Shown here piece by piece: positions 23,363-33,736 of a stretch of DNA of 64,000 bases. The position numbers and the translations under genes were made by a program. This DNA is from Isoetes taiwanensis. Its lineage: Eukaryota > Streptophyta > Lycopodiopsida > Isoetales > Isoetaceae. The stretch covers positions 252,001-316,000 of the forward strand of contig JAJEKV010000334.1 in assembly GCA_021234155.1 (NCBI GenBank), in the 5' to 3' direction. Positions within the stretch are counted from its first letter, which is position 1, and each line of letters opens with the position of its first letter. Under the pieces are notes generated by a model. That model saw only the letters and a program-made list of their open reading frames with translations, had not been told where the DNA came from and ran no database searches.

Positions 23363-23737
23363 TGATATGATGGTTTTTCCCTAGTAGCTCGGGGGTGTGG
23401 TCCATTGTTATGCACCCAAAATAACCTTATTATGGAGTTTTAACCTTTATTTGATACCCTAAGAAAGATATCCTTATATTAAGCCAAGCTAATCTGCTTG
23501 ATAATATCCCAGCCAAAAATAGCAGTTTCTAAAAGGCCAACTTCAAAAGGTCATATCTCAGCGAATATAACTCAGATTATTGCGATCCAGGGCTCATTGG
23601 AAAGCTCTCAGAGTCTAGTTTCCGGATTGGGGTCGATCATCTGCTAACTCCTTGTAGATCGTGAGATATCGCCAAAAGAGATCGAATTCTTTGAGGTAAC
23701 TAATCTGAATTTGTGTTCTTTTGTGTTTTCCATATCA
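23363..23737 (+). repeat. 3' LTR (375 bp, internally deleted)
   Basis: It matches the 5' LTR from TGATATGATGG to ATATCA apart from a handful of changes. It lacks about 260 bp: the sequence jumps from GCCAAAAGAG directly to ATCGAATTC. In the 5' LTR both break points carry AAGAG, so the deletion removed one microhomology arm and the DNA between. Confidence 0.95.
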
Positions 23738-23742
23738 TATTT
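23738..23742. repeat. Target-site duplication (right) TATTT
   Basis: Identical to 17671-17675, closing the retrotransposon insertion. Confidence 0.9.
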
Positions 23743-23949
23743 CCAGTAATTGCCATCCCGTCCATTAGTTTTAACATACCATTGCCACAATACAATGGTT
23801 CAATCCCTATTATGCCCATACTATGCTTATAACTAACCCAATGGTGTCTAAGCATATTATACAGTTTCTTCCATTGCTCCACTAGATCCGTATGGTCATG
23901 TAAGCTTGGTTATGTTATCCTAAACATGTACTATACTAGTAATTTACAG

Positions 23950-24336
23950 AAAAAAAAAAAATTTTGGTTTTGTCAGCATGTAGCGTTAGCACCTATGCCG
24001 ATCGGCGTATCGGTAGCCTCATCATGCGAGCAATTCCACGATGATCTAGACCTACGTGTTGGAAGTTATTGGTGACCGACGATAGTACGTTGCTGAACGA
24101 CATCACGAACTATGTCATTGGACACATCTGCAAGACGTTTTATGCAAGCTAGGCACCTATATCGGCGTGTCAAGAGCCGTGGGTCAACAACAGAATTTCT
24201 TCGGTTGTCGACGAGATTGTTGGCCACATCATGCCACATTCGTATCTGACATGGGAGAGTCTGTTGTGGACCGATGGTGACCGACGTTTAACCAAGCGTC
24301 GTCGCGAATCAGTGTTTGACCGCCAGTCATCAGCGA
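23950..24336. repeat. About 390 bp direct repeat, copy 2, preceded by A-run
   Basis: A 12-base A-run (23950-23961) precedes sequence nearly identical to 13150-13541. It lies between the retrotransposon and the helicase gene. The two copies bracket the unrecognised gene and the retrotransposon at a distance of 10.8 kb in direct orientation. Confidence 0.85.
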
Positions 24337-24885
24337 ATTTTCGTCGATGACCCGACACATTTATCTCTGTTCAAAACCAAGAATTTTTGGCATGGGAAAA
24401 ACTACCCAAGAAGTTTGCAGATCAAAATTGAGGTAGGTTCCATATATACTCCTTCTCTGGTAGCTTAAATTATATGGAAAATAGATTTTTTTTTATTTAA
24501 AGTTTGGTCTAGTGCCCACCTGTGCCACTTGGGAAATATTTGGTCCAGTGCCCACCCGTGCCAAGTGCCAGTATCCCATTTGCATACTGTGGGCGGCTTA
24601 TTTTCAGGGTCAACAAATTTGAAGCTACCCTTTAAATTCTTGAATCCATAGGGAATTTGCCGCAGCCATTAAAGTCCAGCGCGAAATGAATTTTAACAAA
24701 TCCGTGCAATAAATTAGGATTCGAATTTACATTTAACGGAGGTGGCGGTCTAGAAGGCCGTCTAGAATTCAGACTTCTTTCTCTCCACAGTCACCGGAAT
24801 TGAGTAAAACGGACCAGCCACAAAGCTTTCCACATTCTGCACATTTCTCAGCTCACTTTGTGCAGAATTCTCTCAGCCTTTCCAA
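24337..24885. other. Intergenic and 5' flank of helicase gene, with 36 bp tandem repeat
   Basis: A 36 bp tandem pair starts at 24503 and 24539 (TTTGGTCyAGTGCCCACC). The rest is probably promoter and 5' UTR of the helicase gene; no clear TATA box could be fixed. Confidence 0.6.
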
Positions 24886-27800
24886 ATGGGCAGCACTCAT
24901 TCGGAGAATCCATGGTTTAAAAAGCATGCTTGGAAGGACTCATCTACAATGGCTCAAAATAATAGTAGTTCTTCTGATACAGGTCGGAAATGCGTGGACG
25001 AAGCAGTAAGATGGATGGATCCTAACGAAATAAAGTATTCTCAGGCCACAATCCCCCGGTTCTTCAGAAAGTGTATAAATGCTTCATCCGGTAATACGTA
25101 TTCCCAAGCTCTCAAAGCTGCATCATCCGGAACATTGGAGGACTTGCTTCAACGCCTCAGATCTGGAGTGATTAAAATAGAGGAAATCCCGAAAATTCGT
25201 GTTGTAAGGCATGCAAATGCTTGGCATACTCTGGATAATAGAAGACTATGGGTTTTTAGAAACTACGGTGAGAATATTCCTGTGATAGTTCAGAAACCAT
25301 CTAAGGAATTTCTTAGAAAAATTGACGACGTTCATGGTGATGGTGAAACTGTTACATTTGAGACTTCGCAACCAGTGCAAGAATATAAACAAAATTCGTC
25401 ATTGGCCGCTTTAGTGTTGAGCTGGTCTTTGGAAAACATTCAGAATGATGAACTGTTTGCTAACAAGGTACAAACTTCACCTCCACGTGCTATTTTCACC
25501 ACTTTACTCATCTCTGTTGTTAAACCTTGCAGGTTGAAAAAATTCCTTTGCAGTTCCCTTCCATGAAGAACTATCTAACTTATTTCATAAACCCGCTGCT
25601 CGAAGAGACCCGAGCGCAACTTAAACAAGGTCTAGAGGCACTGGCTGATGCTCCATGTATTACATTGATAAGTTTACAAGAAAAAACAGGTAAAGAAAAG
25701 GGCCCCTTACGAAAATTCAAGTTGGAGGTAGAAGGCAAAAGCAATCTTAAACCAAATGATATAGTTCTTCTGGCAACAACAGCCTCTACCGACCTAGCGG
25801 ACTTCCTGCAGTTTAAAGAGCATTATACTCTAGCTTTATTACATGGAGAGATTCATGCAGATGGTAAGGATGCGGTAGAAGACACAAAGTTATTGAGGGC
25901 TGATGTTTATGCTCCCATTGATGGCATTGAGTATAAACAGTTACTAAGTCCTACTCGCACATGGCATGTTATTTATTTAACTACTTTGGCAACTGCATTG
26001 CGTACATGGGAAGCCCTGCATCAAGCCTTGAGTTTACCTTCGGGGATAACAAATCCGATCATCGACGAAGTTTTATATCCTGAAGAGAAACAGGTGAAAC
26101 CTATACTTGTCATAATGTTTCAGATGCATATAGCTAATTAAGGTTTTCTTAATATAAAGTTTTGTGTACTTATTAAGCAACAATTTAGCATGGCATGTAT
26201 AATCTTATGCATATAGCTTGTTAAAGTTTTCTAATATACAACCTTTTGCTTACAAATTCAGCAACAATTCAGCTTTGAAGCAGATGTTAACTGTGAGAAT
26301 TCTGTCCTTGCTCTTACTGATTACAAACTCAATGACTCTCAAACGAATGCAATTTCAAATACGGTTTCTGGACTTGTTAACAATGAGAGACCATATGTTA
26401 GGCTTGTCCAGGGGCCGCCTGGCACGGGTAAGACTACTATGCTTGTGGGGATGATAAAAGCATTTTGCAATATAAAGAAGCGTGTGCTTATGTCTGCTCC
26501 AACAAATACTGCTATATGTGAAGTTCTTAACAAATTTCTTCAATCGAAATCAGTCCGATCAGGCGACATTTTGCTTTTGGGAAACAAAGAAAGACTTCCT
26601 GTTGAAGATCTGTCACATGTATTTCTTCCAGATAGGGTTAAACGGTTGCTGGACATCCTTCATCCTACCTTTGGTTATAGGCACAAGATTATGTCCATGC
26701 TTGACTTTCTAGAAAATGCACAAGAAATGCATGAGCAGTTCCTAGCCTGCAGCAGTAACAATCATGTCAGCTTTCTTCAGTTTGTAAGAAAGAAGTTAAA
26801 ATTCTTGGGACAAGCGCTGGTGGTGGATGTTGAGATTGCTTGCTCTGATCTGCCAAGCAAGTTCCTTAAATCCACAGGCATACTATCAGCTAAAGACATC
26901 TTATCAAATATACATCAAAAGATGAAGCAGAATGTTTCTGATTCAGTTGCAAGGTCATGGTTCCAACAACTTGCCAATTATGACACAGGTTTTGTATTCA
27001 ATAAACCAGTTTCACTCGAGTTACATAGACTTCTCAGATTACTGCGTGAAAATCTGAAATTTGTTTGTTTTCCAACTCCCAAAGTGTTAACACATTCGTG
27101 GTTGGAGAAGGAGCTTGTGAAACAGGCTTCAGTGGTGTTCTGCACAGTCTCATCTTCAGGCAGATGGATTGTACAGGATTCTTTGCCATTTTCTGTTGGA
27201 ATCGTCGATGAGGCTTCTCAACTTGTGGAGGCACAAACAACAATTGTCATGGGCCTCAAACAGTTGAGACAGCTTGTACTGGTTGGTGATCACCATCAGC
27301 TACCAGCTACTGTAATCAGTAATGTAAGGAACATCATTTCTGTCTAGTTCATTTTTTCAGATTTTTAAACCCTTTTGTTATATACAGGTAGCCAGGGCCT
27401 GTGGATATGGTAGGAGCCTTTTCCAGAGACTGCAAGCTCTGGGGCATCCTACTAATATGCTGAATATCCAGTATAGAATGCATCCTGCTATATGCATGTT
27501 TCCAAATAACCAGTTCTACAATGGCAAACTGCAAAATGGGCCTAATGTGGAGAAAAATGATGTCTTCCAGTCCTTGATGTATGGACCATATAAATTTATT
27601 GATACTGTAGTAGGTGTTGAGATGGATAATGAGGGGCATAGCAAGCAAAATCCAATAGAGGTTGAGATATTGGTCTACATTCTTAGGAAACTTGAAGAAG
27701 GTAATGTATAGGTTATTGATGATAGCTTTTATCTGCTTTTATTGAGTGTTGTGCTTCTTTTTGTCAGAATGGGCAGCAGAAAGTAAAGATCTTCAAGTTG

Positions 27801-29159
27801 GCATCATCTCACCATACTCTGGCCAAGTAAAAGCTGTAGAGAGGCGCCTCCGTGCTTTCCATTTCAAGCTCTTGAAATTGGAAGTGAACTCTGTGGATGG
27901 ATTTCAAGGTCGTGAAAAGGATGTTATATTAGTTTCAACTGTGCGTAGCAATGGCTCGGGAAATATTGGTTTTCTTGAAGACTATCGGCGACTAAATGTT
28001 GCAATAACTCGGGCCAGGTTTAATATATCTTTTTACTTGCATTCATAAACCACCTCTAGTTGACCGAGGGCGAGTTGCACTGCAGGAGCTGCTTGTATAT
28101 TGTAGGGCATGCGAACACTTTAGGTGCAAAAAAGAATGTGTCTGGAAAGAATTGATAGAAAATGCAATACGACGAGAATGCTTTATGGATTTGGCACAGA
28201 ATGAAGAAGTATGTAAATTGATCAAAAGAGTAAAGGGCAGTCAAAATCCACCTGTTGGTCGGCTACAGAATTTACCTATACCCTTCAAAAGGACCATTTG
28301 GAAGGTATTCCCCATTAAATGAAATCTTTGACATGGACAACATCTTTATGCTTGGAGTTGCTGCAGGTTTTATTCAGTCAGGAGTTCACAACAAGTCTTA
28401 TTGGGATTAAATCTTTGCATATCAAACAGAACATACTACATGCAATTTTTCAGCTTTCAAATGGTCAATGGCCAGAGCACAAATTCCCAGAATCAGAAAT
28501 GTTTCCTGATGTTATTAATGTGAAATCATGCCTAGGGCTCTACATAGTTTGGACTGTAGATGTGCAAAGAGATCCTGTTATCCAAATTATAAAAGTGTGG
28601 AATGTTGTGATCGAACAAAAGCTACTTGGAACTGTGAACAAACTAGAGAAGTTACTTTCTACATACACAGAATTTTGTCTTGAGCGTTGCAAACCAGAAA
28701 ATAGGTAAGTTTACCATGTTATGCATGAATGTAGCAGCATGACCTCCTATGAATTTGCTCCGGATTAATTTCTTTTCTTACAGGTCAGATATGAAATTGG
28801 CTATACCACTTGAATGGAGAAAAGATGATACCTTTGTCCGGTACAAACCAGCCAAGGGAGAACAAAGAACTGGTGCTAAGGACTTGTGGCTCATGAAGTT
28901 TTGTTGGTTATCATCAGGTGTAGCACAGAAGTTGTTGGCAGCAACCAATGAGGCAAATATTGAACATCTGTTTCCAGCCACAGAAGAAGCTTGTGAAGTA
29001 AGATCCCGCAGTGCAGAGAGATTAGAAGAAGATGCTACTGTGACAACAAATGATGGTTCAAATATTAAACTTCTATCTCAAGCCACAGGGGAAGAAGCTT
29101 GTGTCATCAGACCCAAGCTTGTCTCTGGGAAGCCGCAAAAAATTTGTAACATTCTCTGA
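24886..29159 (+). CDS. SF1 helicase (SEN1/UPF1-like) with ParB-like N-terminal domain, 8 exons
   Basis: Exons by canonical GT-AG junctions and matching phases: 24886-25467, 25533-26093, 26262-27323, 27388-27700, 27768-28017, 28086-28304, 28367-28704, 28784-29159; about 1230 residues. Residues about 40-140 resemble the ParB/sulfiredoxin fold seen in bacterial and some eukaryotic proteins ([33 protein letters not shown], then RRLWVF). The helicase core has motif [10 protein letters not shown], motif II VDEASQ, motif [12 protein letters not shown], motif [10 protein letters not shown], motif [11 protein letters not shown] and motif [11 protein letters not shown]. The C-terminus ([22 protein letters not shown]) matches the tail of plant SEN1-like helicases. 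The start ATG has a good context (aaATGG) and gives MGSTHS, a possible N-myristoylation site. Exon 6 needs one more A in the run at 28128-28133 to join IVGHANTL to [14 protein letters not shown]. Role by family: RNA or RNA:DNA unwinding; the role of the N-terminal domain is unknown. Confidence 0.85.
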
Positions 29160-30240
29160 AGCAAAATAAGAAAGGCGCAAACTGGAAGTGTATTCATAAT
29201 CACTTGCAGCTTGAAAATGTGGCCAGCTGCCACATCGAGTAACAAAGAATGGACATGACAGTAGACCAGAATTTCGTGTAGTCACCTTAAACCTAAGATA
29301 TTTATGGCATAAAATCTAGGCATATATATAATCGAGATTGTCATTTTTGTTCCATTTTATTTAGTTCCTCCGATGCAATTCAAAATGGCACTTTTTTGTA
29401 CGATTGTACGAACAAAATCGTCACGAGAAATTTTTGGTTCGCAAAGAAATTCGCCTATAGGAGATTTCTCTCTTTGACACCCATGGTCGTATGGCCATGA
29501 ACCCATTGCCTCGGGTTGCATGGACTCGTGCCCATGCACTCGATCATTGAATTTCATGTATTGAATTGAACGTGAAAGGGGCTACATCCGCGGCAGTGCC
29601 GCACAAGATTTAGGCATCTTGGTAGTATTGAGTTAGCAATAATGTGTGCGCAATCAAAAATAGTATTTTTCTACTAGCGGAAATGCGGGCTTGAGGCAAA
29701 AGATAGGAAACATTAGAATGAAGGTAGAAGAGCTGATTAAGATGGTAAACGCCGCCATCGGGTGGGGGTAACAAACAAGCCATCTTGGAGGGTCCAAAGA
29801 AATGCTGCAATCCTTAACCTACAGGCCTTTTGATCCGGTTGATCATGGCCGTCTGTTTGAACCCTGGTGATAAGGGAATGGGATTAGTCGTCCGGATTGA
29901 GGTGAGAAACAAGTTGAGATGCCTTGGATTCATTTCGAAACAAGTAGCTCTGCCTTGGTTTTTAGCCGGATAGTGATAAACCAGTCTAAGGGATGATAAA
30001 ACCGTGCTCGGACGATGATAAACCAAAGCTAGGGGATGATAAACGCGAGGCTAGGTGCGGTATGGAATATCTAATCCGGAGGCTTGGAGTTCTTGATCGA
30101 CCGCCCTGCTTAGGTTAAAGGGTTAACCACCTGGCTTGGTCATTAACCACCCCTTGCTTGGCCGCAAGGGTGGTTAACCCTTCTTCGATGCTACCAAAAG
30201 TTACCCCATATGACTCGCCTTCAAGCTCATCCCAATTCAA
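29160..30240. other. Gene-free flank with short degenerate repeats
   Basis: GATGATAAA-containing units recur at roughly 30 bp steps in 29965-30050. The phrase GCATCTTGGTAGTATTGAG at about 29610 recurs at about 35050, a shared fragment of some repeat. GGTTAACCACC / GGTGGTTAACCC at 30120-30180 form inverted copies. No gene was found. Confidence 0.5.
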
Positions 30241-30314
30241 TTGCCATTGATGCCAATCGTAGTAGACCTTGTTTTCATTGCCATTGATGCCAATCGTAGT
30301 AGACCTTGTTCTCA
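30241..30314. repeat. 37 bp tandem duplication
   Basis: TTGCCATTGATGCCAATCG.. starts at 30241 and again at 30278; the copies differ at one base. Confidence 0.9.
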
Positions 30315-30684
30315 TTTTAGCTGTCGTGTGACAAAACCAAGGTTAATGAACTTAAATAGAATGACATGGCTGTTTGGAAGAGTATATGCTACTCAATAGT
30401 GGTTAACCTCTTCTAACAATCAATGAAACGAAATATTGGGGAGAATGGAGCCCATACCCAAATTTTAATTGCAAAATAGCCACGACCTGCCAACTTGCTA
30501 ATATAATATTTCATTGCAATGTTCAATATCAAAAAACTGGGATGTTGACAATGACAATTGTGAAAATGGCCTTATCGGATTTCAACATGCACAAAATTCT
30601 CAGTCAAAAAGCAGTCCTAAATAACAAAGGTAGACTTTGACCCTTTTGACATTGGTATTATGTTTACAAACTGAGATTTCGTCT
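30315..30684. other. Intergenic, nothing recognised
   Basis: No ORF, repeat or motif was seen between the tandem duplication and the kinase pseudogene. Confidence 0.5.
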
Positions 30685-32800
30685 TTAATGAATAGCAAGG
30701 TGAATATCATCTTTCAAGGCTAATTTTTCAAGGATTTTCTTGATCCAATCCTGTTTGAAATGATCCAAATGGGGATCTCCCAAAGCACAGGTCAAAGACT
30801 CCACATTTCTGAAGGCAGGTCCTGCAATAAGCTGTCTGCTAACCCTCTCTTCGCGACCAGTTCTTTTAACCTGGCACAATCCCAGTTGCAATCTTTCTCA
30901 TATGGAGCTTCTAGCAGCACTCTGATAAGTAATTCAATATAATGTAGAGGCTCACTTGTACTGCATTGTTTAGCAGAGGCTCTTTCCCAGTAGATCAAAG
31001 CATTATGTGTACTTTGTTGAACTCCGTAACCGTAGCTGTGACAACGTTCTAGTTCTACCTCTGCAGTAGGATAGCCCTGTTCTGTTGCCAACTTATAAAG
31101 ATCAAACCTGACATTCATCCTTTGGAACCCCTAGCCCTGTCTCATAATACATTCCAAGCTTCCACTGCTGCTTCTTTGTACCAATATGCTGCATGATCAA
31201 AATCATGATTAGGTCCAATCTAATTTGCAGAGAGATCTGCTACTAATATTGCCACTTCACAGAAGCCAGGTTCTTTTCTAACTTCTTCAATTGAACTTTG
31301 CACAGGTATGGAATAGGATTTTAGGACTTCTATAAAAAACTTAAAACCCACTTTTTTGAAGAGATTGCCAATGTCTGATGCTGTGATAGTCTCTTCTATG
31401 GATGCTTCGGTGACAGAGCTTCTCATTACTAAACACTTAAAGCTCCTAAGCATACAGCATACTTGTGAAGATGATGGTCTCATGTCTGGATGTTGATGCC
31501 AGCACATTTTTATGAATGTGGCTAAATAGAGAGGACAATTAACAGGGAGCTCTAGTCTCCTGCCCTACATTCCTATAATCCTGAAGAGTTTTATATTGTC
31601 TGATACATCTTGAAACGGCTCTGTGGTAGTCAATACCTCGTAACAGACCATCGCAAAACTGTAAACATCTACCTTGTGGCTGAACAACGTTTCTGCATTT
31701 TCATCTCTAACTTCTCTCGGGAGTCCAAAAACTTCTGGTGCTCTCCAATACTTGTGACCTTGAATGTCCCAAAGCTCCATTTACGGATCCCAGAGTTTTG
31801 TTTTAGGCAGTCCATAGTCTGAGAGCTTTACTCTTATAAAACCTTCTTCCCAGTCAAGGCCCTTTGTAGGAACCATCAAAACATTAGCAAGGTTCAGATC
31901 TCTGTGGGCAATACCTTGTTGACGAAGAAATTCCAACCCTTCAGCGATTTGAAGCATGATATATACAGATGTAGTAAATGCAAAAGGGTTTCTATGACCA
32001 AGGCTTTGACCCAACTCGTCCATAGATGGCACTCTCTCTAGCCACTAAAGGTAGAAGAGCCTGCACAATTTACCGATCTTTCAAGTCTCATCATTGAGTG
32101 CCTCGTTCAAAAATCAGTCTCCTTTTCCATTGAGACTACCTTCACTACAACTGCTAATCCAAGCCAGCTTGCTTTGTGGACAACTCCAAAGCTTCCAGAT
32201 CGCAGTAAAGTGTTAACATTTGATGTAATTCATTTTAGATCACTTGAAAGATAGATTCTGGCCTGGTTATCATCCTTTGAAGTCTCTGCCTCAAGCTCTA
32301 TAGTAGATGACTAGAAATGCTGAACTTCCTGTATTTTCCATTTATCCAGAACGTTTTATAGATGAGCTTATGCCTGGTCTTTCTTAGCTTTTCCAACAGC
32401 CTTTCATTATCCTGCTCTAATGCTTTTGAAAAGGAAGGATCTTTACAAAAGTCATCTGTTCTATCTATCATCCAATATGGGATGTCTTGCATGGGGCATT
32501 TATAGAAGCTACAACCTCAAGAAGTAAATGCACTAGTCTTTGTTCATAACACCGACAAAGACCTAGATGAAGCCATTTGTTCCGCCCTTAACATGGCCTT
32601 GAGCATCCAATCCTCGGAATACCAATCTTGTACCAGCATCTCGACATTCTTCATAACCATGTATAGCTCTCTAGCTAAAAGCTTGCACAATCCCCGCTCC
32701 AAGCTATCAAGATCCTTGACCTAAATCTAGCAGCCATTTTATGCTTCCTTCTAATATTTGAGGGTCCAAGAACTTCCATTGGGCTAGGTTGATTCCGATA
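30685..32800 (-). pseudogene. TKL-type protein kinase with C-terminal Sel1 repeats, decayed
   Basis: From the 5' side (high coordinates) come a helical segment (VMKNVEMLVQDW, about 32600-32660; ALEQDNERLLEKL, about 32400), a Gly-loop (LLRSGSFGVVHKASWLG) with the VVVK lysine, then catalytic HRDLNLANVLM, LSDYGLPKT (DYG instead of DFG), YWRAPEVF, VDVYSFAMVCYEVLTT and CWHQHPDMRPS. Sel1-type repeats follow (GLGVPKDE; YKLATEQGYPTAEVEL; ALIYWERASAKQ) down to a stop at 30685. In-frame stops interrupt the kinase at 32232, 32083, 32047, 31783 and 31567. Frameshifts lie near 32120, 31160, 31100 and 30800. Intact relatives would be cytoplasmic Ser/Thr kinases with an N-terminal helical domain. This copy cannot be translated. 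Confidence 0.8.
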
Positions 32801-33640
32801 TGCTTGGTCTTCACTGCTCTGCTTAACTTTCATGCAATGTTATAAGCATGAACTAGAAAATCCAAGGTCTTTGTATTGTGAAGGGCCCATCTAATGCTCA
32901 ATGACAATGTCGAAAATTCTAAGCTTGGCACCCAAGCCACAAGCAGCCATTTAGAGCATAAACACCTTTCTATACTAGTAGGGAAGTAGAAAAGCTTTAA
33001 TGGGCTTAAAGATGACAAGCTCAGTAGCTTCAGGCCATAAAAAGCTTCCTACTGATCTTCAAAAGATCACCATGACCATGCAAGCTTTAAAAGAGAAAGC
33101 TTATTACGGATCTTTCAAACATGAATGAGCTGGATCTTTCAAAAGATAAATGGGCATCTCACTTTTAAAGAGAATTTGTAAGAAAGAGCTCTTCAAAAAG
33201 CAATAAAGCAAACATTTCGCAACAGAGCATTTGCAAGAAGGAGCTTCGAAAATCCATAAACCAGCAGGATTCTTACCAGAAGATTCGATATTTAGACATC
33301 TTTCAGGAGAGCCGAAGAGAAAAAGGAAAAAATACTGGATGTAAAGAGCTCGAGGTCGGACTTTTGGAGACGGATTAGCAGGCATTTGTTGTTGATCTGG
33401 GGCGCCCAAGTGCGGAGAAGACGACATGTGTTCAAAATAAATCTGGCAAAGAGCGAGGGAAATGGGTAAAGGACAGTTGCGAAGTGCAAACATGGTTAAA
33501 GCCCTTGTGTTGAGGCTGATAATGGTGAGACAAACTTGCCATTCCGGCGGGTCGAAGGAAGGATTCTAGTTTGCCAGATTGGAAGGATTTGAAGGCAACA
33601 TGCCTGGGTCGGAATGGTTAGGGCCACGACCTGCGGAAGG
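32801..33640 (-). other. Possible 5' part of the kinase pseudogene
   Basis: Minus-strand ORFs (33493-33104, 33018-32830) could be remains of the first exon and intron of the kinase gene. Their composition is ambiguous and no splice chain could be followed. Several ATCTTTCAAA motifs on the plus strand at 33090-33140 look like a local short repeat. Confidence 0.25.
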
Positions 33641-33717
33641 AATTATTGGGTTTTCTATTTTTAATAACCGTCGATTCATAAATTATTAGATCTAACGGTT
33701 GAGATTAAAAACAGCTG

Positions 33718-33736
33718 ACGTGGCACGACACGTGGC
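33718..33736. promoter_or_regulatory. Pair of ACGTGGC (ABRE/G-box) motifs
   Basis: ACGTGGC at 33718-33724 and CACGTGGC at 33729-33736 (with the palindromic CACGTG core) lie 11 bp apart, about 240 bp upstream of the presumed 5' end of the kinase pseudogene. In plants such pairs bind bZIP/bHLH factors and can form an ABA-response coupling. Function here is inference. Confidence 0.35.

Larger units (their letters stand above)
17676..23737 (+). mobile_element. Ty3/gypsy chromovirus-type LTR retrotransposon, complete but frameshifted
   Basis: A 6.06 kb element has LTRs with TG..CA ends, a 5 bp target duplication, a tRNA-Met-type primer-binding site, a polypurine tract and the domain order gag, protease, reverse transcriptase, RNase H, integrase, chromodomain. 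This order plus the terminal chromodomain defines the chromovirus branch of Ty3/gypsy. The two LTRs show only about three substitutions and one single-base indel over their shared length, so insertion was recent. Yet the coding region has many frameshifts and at least two in-frame stops, so this copy cannot make its own proteins. The 3' LTR also lacks about 260 bp present in the 5' LTR. Confidence 0.95.

Noticed and set aside
23700-23882. 60-codon minus-strand ORF next to the 3' LTR as a gene disrupted by the insertion
   Set aside because: Removing the retrotransposon in silico does not join it in frame to the ORF at 17654; a stop follows within a few codons of the junction.
24800-25009. Upstream plus-strand ORF overlapping the helicase start
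   Set aside because: It is in another frame from the helicase and stops within exon 1; a leader ORF at most.
14449-31783. Alternative genetic code with TAA/TAG read as Gln
   Set aside because: Some in-frame TAA/TAG fit Gln, but TGA also interrupts the kinase, and the CGR-like gene ends at a TAG exactly where the family ends. The helicase ends at TGA. Ordinary decay explains the stops better.
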